Shown here piece by piece: positions 11,501 through 21,519 of a DNA stretch of 64,000 bases. The DNA lies in NCBI RefSeq assembly GCF_007655135.1, contig NC_045132.1, positions 24,794,354 to 24,858,353 on the forward strand, given 5' to 3'. Numbering within the stretch: the stretch's first letter is position 1; each line of letters begins with the position of its first letter. The DNA comes from Punica granatum (lineage: Eukaryota > Streptophyta > Magnoliopsida > Myrtales > Lythraceae). Under the pieces are notes generated by a model that searched no databases, was not told the DNA's origin, and was given only the letters and a program-made list of their open reading frames with translations. Made by a program: the position numbers and the translations under genes.

Positions 11501-13932
11501 TTTTTTTTTTTGTTACGACAGAGTTCCGTGGACCTAGTACGATGAAAATAGAAATCCTAAAAATTAATAAAGGACAAGAATAATCCTATTAAGTATCGAA
11601 TTTAAAACCTCTTAATTATCAAATGAAGGTATATGCTACTGCACCACACTCTTTTAACAGAAAATATTACGTAAAAAATCTAATATGATTGATCACCAGT
11701 TACAATGCTAGTCATAATAACTATGACTGTTGAAAATTTTATCAAGAAATTGGAATTATATTTCAATATATAACTTTTTTTTCTTTCTTTCAGAATCATG
11801 AGAATTTTTAATTTATATATGTGTACGATATTCTTCCTATATTGAAAAACTAGGCATCCAGCCCTTGCTTTGCATGGTCTAAAATGTTATTCTCTGTTTT
11901 TCTAATCAATTTTATTATATAATAGAATCGTGATTTACATACAATAAGTTTAAAAATGTACTATAAAATGTACACGACTAATGTTAATTAAGTGATAAGA
12001 AAGGTTATATTAAAGAAGATCAAAGAATATAACTTAATATGTGAATAAATTATAATTACCTCTTTGGGTAATTTTTTTCTTTAACGGCGAAACTAGTTAG
12101 TCACAATCTGTGTATAATTCTTATTTATGATATGATGATAACGGATCGAGTTAATAAATCTCACAGTATATTATATAAATAACTTCTTATCTTATCAAAA
12201 TATTTATAAAACAAAAAATTCAAGAATTATCATTTGAAAATTGAAAAATAAATTATGCAAATAAATCTAAGATATTAAAATATTATACTATAAATAGCCA
12301 TATCTATCCAAAAATAGAGAAAATTCGTAATTTATTAAAAAAATTATAAAAACTGATAAAAATCATAAACTAAAGATTTATTTAATAGTATGTAGCTAAA
12401 AAAATTATATTAGAAAATTCAAAATATATTATGTTAAACTATTCATGATTTATTAAATATTTTGTGACTAATATCATCTCATTAGAAAAAAGGTAAATTG
12501 CACTAATGATCCAAAAAGTTTTACAAATGTTTTAATATGGTACAAAAAGTTTTTTTGCTACTTGACGGTACAAAATGTTTCAAAGTTATTTTAGCATAGT
12601 GCAAACCGTCATCTCGCCATTGACGCCGTCAAACTAACGCTGATGGTACAAAATCGATTTTTGTGGGACATTACATGATGGTGCAAAATGTTTTGAAGTT
12701 GTAACTTAATAGTGCAAAATATTTTACGTAAGTTACATAATGGTGCAAAATTTACAGATCTTGTAAAGGACGGCTTGACGGTGGCAATGGCAAGATGACG
12801 GTTTGTACTATACTGAAACAACTTCGAAACATTTTGTACCATCAAGTATGAAAAAAAAACTTTTTGTACCATATTGAAACATTTGTAGAACTTTTTGGAC
12901 AATGCACCCTAAAAAAATAAACATATCATCTTTTATATCTAGATCTTATCAGATACTATTATTTATTTAAAATGATAAAAATTATACTAAGGTCGATTGG
13001 TTCAAGCGGTTCGGCGTTTGTTTTGCTTAAGCAAGGTCTCGGGTTTGAGTCATTGTAAATGTAGAAAATTCGTGCTGAGAGAACTTTACCCCTTAATGGA
13101 TCAACCAGACTCAACTGAATTAGTCGGAGCCTAATTAGGCTTCCGAAGATCAAGGTTCACACAAAAAAAATGATAAAATTATAATTCATTAAAAATCATT
13201 ATAAAAGCAAAAAAAAATCCGTGAAAATTTTATTAAGCAATCGAGCTTTCTAAGGCCATTAGGACGGGACCACCATGACTTCTTTTGGTGGGTATAATTC
13301 TAAGAAAAGGAGAAATGTAAATTTTTATGATGCAAAATATGTGTATATCATATTGATCCAAAATGTAAACTCCAATTAAGGAGTATTTTCTAAGTAAGGT
13401 TTGCACTAATTACACTAAAATTCCGGCATTTTTAATGGTTTTGATAAATCATCTCTTTGCTTAGTGGATTTCCATACGGTGAAAATCGTATAAATCGTTG
13501 CTATAATATGTAAATATATATCTTGATGAGCTACTTACTAGGGTCAAGCTCTGAGCTAACAAGCTCAAGGAGGAGGGTTTTCCCCATTAAATCCGTAATA
13601 TCATCGAGCCCTCGGTTTATCCCGAACTCATATAGTGCCCCACCCGTCGGCGGTGTCACAGTGACCACCGCTTTGACAGTGGATGTCATTGTTGCAGTCT
13701 CACCAGCGGTCACTATAGCTCTGATGTTCCCCGGGACATACCCTAGTCGAGCTGCCTTGCGTGAGTTCCGGGCAGTCCTCAGTGACTTCTGGTGATGCGG
13801 CAGAACAAGACGGCCATTGAGGCCGTGGATGAATTGCTTGGTGAGGATGGCAGGGGCTAGGGTCTGGCAAGGAGTATGTGATGAGTGAACTTGTGGCCTC
13901 AACATCATATTTCTATCTTTGGGTGATGGCAA
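5546..13932 (-). CDS. LOX2: Plastid 13-lipoxygenase, LOX2 type (copy A, intact)
   Basis: Dioxygenase that should convert linolenic/linoleic acid to 13-hydroperoxides in the plastid, feeding jasmonate and leaf-aldehyde synthesis. Ten exons in transcription order: 13932-13539, 10393-10125, 9692-9455, 8897-8580, 8482-8397, 8286-8176, 8086-7785, 7693-7427, 6392-5912, 5824-5546. All phases agree and give 914 residues, normal for chloroplast LOX. Residues 1-80 are rich in Ser, Arg and Ala like a transit peptide. A PLAT domain (about 85-225) is followed by the catalytic domain. Iron ligands are visible as H567, H572, H764, N768 and the C-terminal I914 (ending YSISI). The Cys-Phe pair in IESCFSP (629-630) is typical of 13-LOX, where 9-LOX has Thr-Val. 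Introns hold a SINE, two Tourist MITEs and a Mutator MITE, none touching exons. Paralogue: copy B at 35288-41417. Confidence 0.93.
6671..6864. mobile_element. Tourist-like MITE 1 (TAA target duplication)
   Basis: Terminal inverted repeats TGGTGCGTTTGGTTTCA and the complement of TGCTCCGTTTGGTTTCA, with TAA on each side (6668-6670 and 6865-6867). The 3-bp duplication fits PIF/Harbinger transposition. It sits inside the SINE in LOX-A intron 8. Confidence 0.8.
6868..7109. mobile_element. Tourist-like MITE 2, abutting MITE 1
   Basis: It starts TGCTGCGTTTGGTTTCA and ends with the complement of GGCTTGTTTGGTTTCAAAA. It is flanked by TAA at 6865-6867 (shared with MITE 1) and at 7110-7112. Non-coding. 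Confidence 0.78.
11190..11345 (-). mobile_element. tRNA-related SINE (family 2)
   Basis: On the minus strand a head with TTCAAGCGGTTTGACGC and a B-box-like CCGGTTCAAATCTTAC is followed by the family 2 body (TTTTATCCCCTTATAGGCC). It belongs with 12989-13169 and lies in the first intron of LOX-A, in a 1.2-kb stretch (about 10938-12122) absent from copy B. Confidence 0.65.
11500..11655 (-). mobile_element. tRNA-related SINE (family 1)
   Basis: Read on the minus strand, GCAGTAGCATATACC, AATTAAGAGGTTTTAAATTC and a tail GTACTAGGTCCACGGAAC ending in an A-run are the family 1 landmarks in order. It lies inside LOX-A intron 1. Confidence 0.65.
12491..12910. mobile_element. Mutator-like MITE in LOX-A intron 1
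   Basis: Inverted arms of about 150 bp (AGGTAAATTGCAC and its partner TGCACCCT), of the same family as 513-989. Copy B shows the uninterrupted site at about 40496-40506 (CATTAGAAAAAAATAAAC), so this insertion came after the duplication. The target is an A-run, which blurs the 9-bp duplication. Confidence 0.82.
12989..13169 (+). mobile_element. tRNA-related SINE (family 2)
   Basis: The head holds A-box-like GATTGGTTCAAGCGG and B-box-like TCGGGTTTGAGTC, then a body ending in an A-run. Near-identical flanks AATGATAAAAATTATA (about 12970-12985) and AATGATAAAATTATA (from about 13169) are the target duplication. The orthologous copy at 40576-40756 in LOX-B shows the insertion predates the duplication. 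Confidence 0.8.
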
Positions 13933-13980
13933 TGAGATTCACTCGGGGCTGTGAAGTGGGCAAGCAAATCGTTCCGTTAC

Positions 13981-13987
13981 ATATATA
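13981..13987 (-). promoter_or_regulatory. Candidate TATA box of LOX-A
   Basis: A TATATAT stretch lies about 50 bp upstream of the LOX-A start codon on the minus strand and is conserved as a TATA run at 41495-41504 before LOX-B. The spacing implies a very short 5' leader. Immediately upstream of it copy A has a 27-base G run (13997-14023). Confidence 0.45.
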
Positions 13988-13996
13988 GAGAGAAGA

Positions 13997-14023
13997 GGGG
14001 GGGGGGGGGGGGGGGGGGGGGGG
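13997..14023. repeat. Homopolymer G tract (27 bases)
   Basis: An unbroken G run just upstream of the LOX-A TATA, followed by GC-rich alternating purine-pyrimidine sequence (14034-14058). Copy B has only a short G run at this place. Such a tract can form G-quadruplex DNA, and it is also a classic place for sequencing-length errors. Confidence 0.85.
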
Positions 14024-14826
14024 TGGTGGTTGGGCGCGGGCGCGTGCGCGTGCGTGTGCCGGTTTGGAAATTAGTGTATTGGATAAACTAATTTTTCTTC
14101 TGGGCAGGAATTTAGGGCACGTTTTTATCACCGTGCACGTGATCGAGAATTGATTTATGGCTGAAGATTCAACATGGCAAAGAGTCCTATTTTTTCTTTC
14201 TTGCGTCCTATACTGACTTGCTTCGACTTATATGTACTTATATTAACTACATGCACCTCATTTATAATATCAAGATCCCGCCCACACGCATAACTCGTTG
14301 ATGATATTGAGGCTCCGGTTATCACAATCAACTCTCTTGAGCACGATTTTTGCTGTCCGTTGGCTTCATACGATGCTGGAGCGTTACTTTCACGTCCCAT
14401 TCAAAGGGACCATATATATGTATCTCTCAATGTAAATCTATCCCGCCATTGCTCTATGTAATACCATTCAAGCCGGAGATCATGGATCATTCAGGATATG
14501 CTGGATTGATTTTTTTTAACTCTAAGTAACATTGATGTATATTAAGCTATGTACCTATTAGGACGTGTTAATTTATGAATTATGAACGAATGTGGAATGC
14601 TCGATTTCCATATCCAAATTAGATGTATATATACGTCTCAAGATGTTATTTCTAAGATCAATCCCGACATTAGACGACTTGATCTGTCGGCGGGATGGTC
14701 ATTGAATCATTATAGTTGTTCAAGTTAGAAACAATAAATTTTTGACCATCTCGTGGACCCCATATCTTACTGCAGGATGAAACTAATAATTATGCTTAGG
14801 CAATTAAAATTATATATTTCATCAAA

Positions 14827-14960
14827 GGGAGTACAGCGTAATGGCACACGCTATTGCCTGATAATTAAGAGATTGTAAATTCAATACTTAGTGGGATTAT
14901 ACGTGCCATTTTTTAACTATTAAGATTTATATTTTATTGTATTAGACCCACAGCCCCTAC
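14827..14960 (+). mobile_element. tRNA-related SINE (family 1)
   Basis: The head GTACAGCGTAATGGCACACGC and the region AATTAAGAGATTGTAAATTC are followed by the tail TATTGTATTAGACCCACAG. The order is the same as in the 3922 copy. No target duplication was recognised. Confidence 0.6.
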
Positions 14961-14984
14961 AACCAAAAATATATATATATATAT

Positions 14985-15124
14985 ATATTTCAGCTATTGA
15001 ACGGCCGGTTAGATTAAATCTTTTTTGTTAATTTTGTTGCTATAAAGGAAAAAAATTATATATTTCAGCTATTGAATGGCCGGTTGGATTAAATCTTTTT
15101 GTTAATTTTGTTGCCATAAAGGAC
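14985..15124. repeat. Tandem duplication of about 70 bp
   Basis: Two adjacent near-identical units share TTTCAGCTATTGAA-GGCCGG, GATTAAATCTTTTT and GTTAATTTTGTTGC-ATAAAGGA. A (TA)n run precedes the first unit. Confidence 0.8.
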
Positions 15125-16204
15125 GAACATGCATGCACACTGATTGCTATTGATGCAATGGGAAGGGTCCCTAATTATTATAAAAAGTTTGTAACGCAGT
15201 GACACATGTTCTGACCTGTTAATTATGAAGTTGCATGTTTGATTTTCATGATGAAATTACTGTACCTATTTATTAGCTATTAAAATTAGATATTTTATTT
15301 TATTATATTATATCAGGATTCTCCTTCTTAACTAATTAAAATTTTTATTTCATTATATTGGATTCATGAATCTCTTTCTTCACCCAAAAAAGAAAATCCC
15401 TAATTATTGATCCCGGTCGTTCATTGGACAGACAGAGAGGACCGAATCATATCATATCTATACTGTTCTGAAGTCCTATATTTCTTTCCTTCCCCTTTTC
15501 GTGAAACGGGTTGAAATTGAATATAGGACGTGCCGGTCAACACCGACTATCGATCAAGCTGGGTTATGAATGCAAAAATTTCGTGAGATATAGCTTAACT
15601 ATGCTCCACATGGGTATGGACTCGGAAAAATATCTCGTGTCCAGTTATCTCTCAAATCGAATTACCTCATTTTGCAACCCGTCCAATTATATGCCAGGCT
15701 TCCACATCCGGAGACCAAATTAACTCATCATTTCTAGTTTAGGAATGCCTTAATCGTTTGAGAATTATCTCAGATAATACTCTCTTTTTTTATAACTAAT
15801 TACATGTATATCCATCTTCGGCGTCTTTTGAGCCAAAAAAAATCTTCGGTGTCTTTGATTTTGACATATTCGGGATTAACCTGCAAACTCACTGGAAAAC
15901 CAAGAAATTGAAGCCGAACAGTACTTTCGTCATGATCAGCTCTCAGTTGTTTTTCTTCAGTTTTCAGATTTCCTAGTAATAGAACCATTAATTACTTCGC
16001 ATAATTCTGAGAGAAGGGCTCTCTCGAGTATACATTGATCTTGAGAAAAATGATCTTATGGCTCGCCCGGGTCGTATCAAACTTAATTGATGTCACGGGT
16101 AGTTGTCTAGACCGTGATCACTTGTAGATTGATAGTGAGGCCAATGCCGTGCTGATTCGGCACGTATATCCAAATTTCCCTAGACTATCATGTGAAAATT
16201 ACAT

Positions 16205-16345
16205 ATGGGGGGTGTGATGCAATGTCACACACTCTTATCCTGTAATTTAGAGGATACATATTTAATTATTATCAGTGGAACTATTCGTATCTTTTGACTT
16301 AATTTTTCTTTCAAGTTTCTTTATATTAATTTCATAGATTTCTTT
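16205..16345 (+). mobile_element. Decayed SINE (family 1)
   Basis: GGTGTGATGCAATGTCACAC, ATTTAGAGGATACATATTTAA and a T-rich tail follow the family 1 order with many substitutions. A similar decayed copy is at 15183-15305. Confidence 0.5.
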
Positions 16346-18964
16346 TGTAACTTTAAAAAAAAATCATGTGAAAATCAATTTCCAAATCCACCGGCTTGAT
16401 ACTAATTAATTACTAGCTCAACTAGAAGTTCAAGATGCCTACCGTGATATATATGGCCCCTTCGCTAACATCAAAGGTTTGCGAGTGCGATCATTTGTTT
16501 ATACTTTTGAATCATGCTGAACGTGAACGGGACGACGCACATGCACTCAATATCTGCATCAATTGCCGCCGGCTGCATCGATGATTGATTCTTCATCTTT
16601 CTATCCCTTCTCCCTCCTATATCCCCCACAGAGTTGTGTGGCTCTACTCAATGTAGGAGAACGCAAATGTTCCATCAGCAAAATTTCTCTGGTCGGACCA
16701 CACGAGTTTTTTGTCTGTCAAACTCCAGTTAAGCTAACTGTTGGGGGTCCACGCGCAAGAAAACGTACCAAAATTGTGGAAATTAATCGAGCTCCAGTGG
16801 AATAATCCTCAACTATTATACAGATCCACAATATGGACCACAATATAATCAGTCCAGATTACATGAAGCCAGATCTCTTCATCGGTCTTCCACGTGTTAT
16901 ATATATCCGCAGATATCATCAGATAGCCTTCAATCACATACATGTACGTGATGTTATGTGCGATATTTGCTCAGTACACTAGACAACACATGTTCGTACA
17001 TATATGCCCGTGCTTGGTAGTCAGGTTGCTGATTAAATCTCGTGCTTGATAAGTATTGTTCCGGGAGCCCTTTCCTCCAATTTAAATTTTACTAGGAGAA
17101 TTTATTAGTTTTACGTTGTGGTAAACCAAAAGTCCTATATCTCGAACAATTTCTCTTCTAATTAATTCCTTTTACACTTTTTCCAAATTTTATAAATATC
17201 GTTGGCTGATCCCATGTGTATATATACATATATTTCAGTTACACGAGAAAGTCCATAGGTTCAGTATAATGAAATAGAAATCTTAATAGTTATTAAAAAA
17301 ACAATTATAGTATCACCATGAGAATAAAATCTGGACATCGTCGTTACCGGCGGGTGAATTTGTACGCCCTCTTTCTCGAGTATATATATTTCATTAACCA
17401 GAGAGATGTGAGAGATAGATTTACTTCTATAACTATTTAATCGTTCTATTTTAATTTCAATTTGTAGTGGCTGAATCAATTGGTTACAAAATAATATTTG
17501 GGAAGTGAAAAGCGAGACTAAATTATTTTTGTTGGTTTGCCGGATCAAAGGAAATTATTATTGGGTTTGCCTGCATAACAATTTAGTAGATACATTTGGT
17601 AAATTGCGTCTTTTTCCATCCTTAGCTTTCAATAGAATCTATCACTTCCTAAGTTCCTCTCGATGTTGACACATCATGGATAAAGCTTAGGCGCGGCCAT
17701 TAGAATTTCCACCAGACGGTAAGCATATATACTTAATTAAGTTTATATTATAATAAGTTCGCAAAATTTGATGAAAATTAATTAATCCAAGAGAACGAGA
17801 AGAAGTAGTGATGTGCCCTAGTTATCATCTTTACTTCCCCGTGTACTGCACATGCGTGGCTTTGTGTAGCTATGATGCTCTCGATCAACCATGCATCGTG
17901 CTATATACAAATGCACATATTTGTATCTATACTATATATAAAAAAAAAGTGTGAAATTTCTCATAATGATTCTCGGCTTTTGCTTTCCAAAAACACCCTT
18001 TGTATTTTTGAAAACATGCATTCGCATACCTCCAAGTGTGTCTTCAACTATGATTCTTTAAAAAAATAACAGTATATACCTTTTCATGTGAATTATATCC
18101 TATATATTTTATACTAAATATGAAAGTGTAAAATTCTGATTTTATTTTTTTCACATTTTGATCCCAAAGACACCCGTTATTTTAAATTCCTAAATGTCAT
18201 TTATATAGAAAAGGTCCATGTACTTCTCTTTTTTCTCTTCATAGCCAGTAGAGAGGGAATATATGTTATTAGAAGGAAAGAAACAAATAAAGAAGAAAAA
18301 TATCTTTTATTTATGGCCAGAAAGAACTTAGCCAACCCTCCATTTATTACAGATGACAGAATGAATTTTGTAAATTAAAGTTGAAAATAATAATGGTCAT
18401 CCTTACATTCTTTTTTTTAAAAAAAAACTTTTCGTTTGTATTACTACTATATATATTATGTTGAATATTAGTTATAGTCTTGCTATCTCAGTAATTTCAT
18501 TCTGAATTACTCTTTGTAATCTCTAAGACATGTTGCTTTTTTCTTTTATTAATGATATTGCTATGAGTTATAAAAATATATATTCTATGGATTTATGCTT
18601 CATTTCTTTGCATTATTAACTACGAATTGTGTTGCCATATCGAATGCAATGCACGCATGCATTTAACTACTCTAGTATACCAGAAATATATCAGTCACAA
18701 TAGTTTTCGCCTAATAGCTGACTTAAACCCTAATTAATCAGTTAACCTTATGTAAACAAAGTATGATAGCTAAATTTTTTCAGTATGTATATATGATGGT
18801 TTCCTAAAACTCAACGGACACTGAGTAATCCAATTCGAGCCGAGTCGACTCACTAAGTGGGTAAAGCTAAATTTTAATTGCACGCATGCATATAATTGTA
18901 ACCGTGTTAGGTTATGAGCATATTTTTATATAAAAGCTATCATCACCACCAATGTGGATTAATT

Positions 18965-19125
18965 AAAATGATTCAACACATATTCTCTTTAAACAAAGTA
19001 TTGAATTCGAGTCTTGTAAATTATAAATATCTACGCTGGGAAAGTTTTAGCCGTTAATGGATATACCATACTCTAACTCGATTAGTCGGGACCATTGAGT
19101 TTTCAAATACCAAAATACACGTAGG
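18965..19125 (+). mobile_element. Decayed SINE (family 2)
   Basis: Family 2 landmarks occur in order: a B-box-like GAATTCGAGTCTTGT, then ACGCTGGGAAAGTTTTAGCC, then GACTCGATTAGTCGGGACC-like sequence. A further copy is shared by both units at 23145-23325 and 42265-42445. Confidence 0.55.
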
Positions 19126-19198
19126 AAAAGCTATCATCACCATTTGCAGATTATACTGGTAGACTTGTCACGCAACAAGAAAGTCTATAAATCAAGGG

Positions 19199-19259
19199 CC
19201 CGGCCGCGCCGCCGCCACCCCCCCCCCCCCGCGGGGCCGGGGCCCCTCTCCCCTCCCCC
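19199..19259. repeat. Anomalous GC-rich low-complexity tract
   Basis: About 60 bases of nearly pure G and C (GGCCGCGCCGCCGCCA, then a C run, then GCGGGGCCGGGGCCCC) in otherwise AT-rich DNA. No unit B counterpart exists to check it. It could be a strand-structure hotspot or an assembly artefact. Confidence 0.6.
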
Positions 19260-19802
19260 ACGATTTGTCAGTATACTTTAGATATATGTCGTTTTTGGCC
19301 ACATAAACTTTAGATATTTATCACCTAAAACCTCCTATGAAACTCAACTGGAGAGAAATCATGGAATCATCTATCAACTGACAAGGACGGTCAGTCGATC
19401 AATTGTTGTGGTAGCTTAGCTAGTTAACCTCGCTTGCTTCAGGGGCTTGATCACATGGGATGTCTTCTTTTTCCCCTCTTCCCCGTGAGAGAGACATCAC
19501 GGGTGAGGGTGTTTCAACAAATATTTGCTGGGAGACTAATCTCGTTCTGCATTGGCTAGAGTTCTTCAAGCGAACGTCTTCTCATTTCAACAAATAATTC
19601 AATGGACTAACTAGCACCGAATGACAACCAAATGCGTGGGGCCTCCGCATTATTTATGAATGAGGGCATGCAGCACGTACCGGATTAGACACGAACTGAC
19701 AGAAAGGAAAGGACCACTCATCTACCGATAAAATGAAAGGACCACTCGCACTTGCACTGTTATAAAATTAGAAATATCCATCAACATAAATGTAAATATA
19801 TA

Positions 19803-21519
19803 GGATTAATTATAACATGTGTACAAAATGTTTTAGAAGTGTATCACTTCGATACAAAAAGTTTAAAACGTAGTAATTAAGTACACGAAAGTTGAAAATG
19901 TTTTAATTATATACATTTTGTCTGATTGACGCCCATACGCAAAATGCAGACGTGGCAAAATAAATAAAATAAAAACAAAATATTAAACCATAAAAATAAT
20001 AAAAAATTAGAGAAATGCTTCTTGAAAATTCTCTCCCCTTATCTCGCCCTCGTGTCTCTCCCTCCGATCTCCGATCAAGGTCAACAAAGTCCAACAATGG
20101 CGACACCCTTCTGGCCTTTCGTACAATATCTCATGTTTCTAGGTTTCCTTGTTTCATTGTCAGGAGCAAGATCACAGCCTCAAGATCAAGGTCAAGGGGG
20201 CAGTCCCCATTGATTCAATATGCTTTTCCGATTTATGTAGATGTACTAAAACTAAGGCTTGGGTTGCCCTGTTTATTGAGAATCTTTGGTTTTCTGGTAC
20301 CCCTGGTTGTGGTTCCTTCTTCGAAGAACACGGACTGATCAGCATCGGCACTGTTCTTCCATTTCGTGGAGAGACCCGCAGTTGGGTACTCCGAAAGGTT
20401 GAGCACGGAAAGGAAGAAGTCGAGGAGAAGACAAAGAAATGAGCAGCAGGGAAAAGGATTCCTCCTGCCTGCATATATGATTTAAGATTAGTGAAGAAAA
20501 GAAGAAGAAGAAAGAATAAGAGGAGTAAGAAACGGGGCAGCACGAAAACGAAAAAAAAATAATTTGAGGAGCCAGAATCGGGGGCATCCCACTTCCGGTT
20601 CGAGGTCACCGGCGAGCTCTGTTCCCACCGGTAACCTCGATTGGGGGTGGGTTCGCCGGTGGGGGCGGCCCACCCCACATCATCTCCCTCCATCAGTAGA
20701 GGGACATCTCTCGTTCTTTATTTATTTATTTATTTATTTTAATTCCTATTATATTTATATTTATATTTTTTTAAAATTTAAAATTAATTTTTTATTTTAA
20801 ATTTTAAATCATGTTTGATGCCCCTTGCACGCAGTGTTATCAGAACCGGACCAGATGATGAACCGAAAAGAGTATGGGTCATGGGTTTATGGATCCAACC
20901 GGAAATTCGATGGGTCAAACCGCACATTTAGTTAAAATAAAATAAATGTTCATATTATTAAAAAATTATAATAATTAAGATAGAAGTATGATGATTTCAA
21001 AGAAATATAATAATAGTGTAAGAAAATATCTATATTTAATATTTCTTACTCCAAAATAAATATTAAATTTTAATAAGTACTTAAAAGTATAATTTAAAGA
21101 ACAAGAAAGTAGTGGTGGCTTGATTTGTAATATGCTAGTATGGAAAGCAAGAGGTCATGAGTTCAAATTCTTACACAATCAAGCAATTTTTACACTAAAT
21201 AAAAAACCCATAAATTAGCCTGTTCAATGAAAGTTTGCTCAAAATCGATTAGTTTAATGGGTCCGCAATTCAAATATGCAATTTGAATTTTTAGGCAAAC
21301 CGAACCGGACATGTTGTCGATTCTCGATCCGATCCGGTTCTGATAACAATGCTTGCACGTGCACATCTCAACACGGAGTAATGACTTCAATTGAGAATTG
21401 ACGGAATGTATTTGATTGTAACATTTTCAACCTTCACGTATTCAATTGTTATGTTTTATACTTTTCGTACCAAAATGATATATTTTTAAAACATTTTGTA
21501 TTTCTGGTGTAATTAACCT
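19803..21519. mobile_element. Mutator-like element with captured sequence (Pack-MULE type)
   Basis: The ends are inverted repeats of roughly 110 bp: the left starts GGATTAATTATAACA and the right, complemented, starts AGGTTAATTACACCAG, and both continue through 'ACAAAATGTTTTA'. An exact 9-bp direct repeat AAATATATA flanks the element (19794-19802 and 21520-21528); the ends could shift by one base. There is no transposase. The interior 20020-20700 is much richer in GC than the arms and has ORF-like stretches on both strands, one with a signal-peptide-like N-terminus (from 20097). That is how host gene pieces look inside Pack-MULEs. I cannot name the source gene. Confidence 0.75.

Noticed and set aside
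16563..16805. 80-codon ORF as a gene
   Set aside because: No recognisable motif, no start context, no splice partners, and it lies in a repeat-rich block.
20172..20693. 173-codon minus ORF as a host gene
   Set aside because: It lies inside a Mutator-like element and includes low-complexity Phe/Ser runs from a purine-rich tract.
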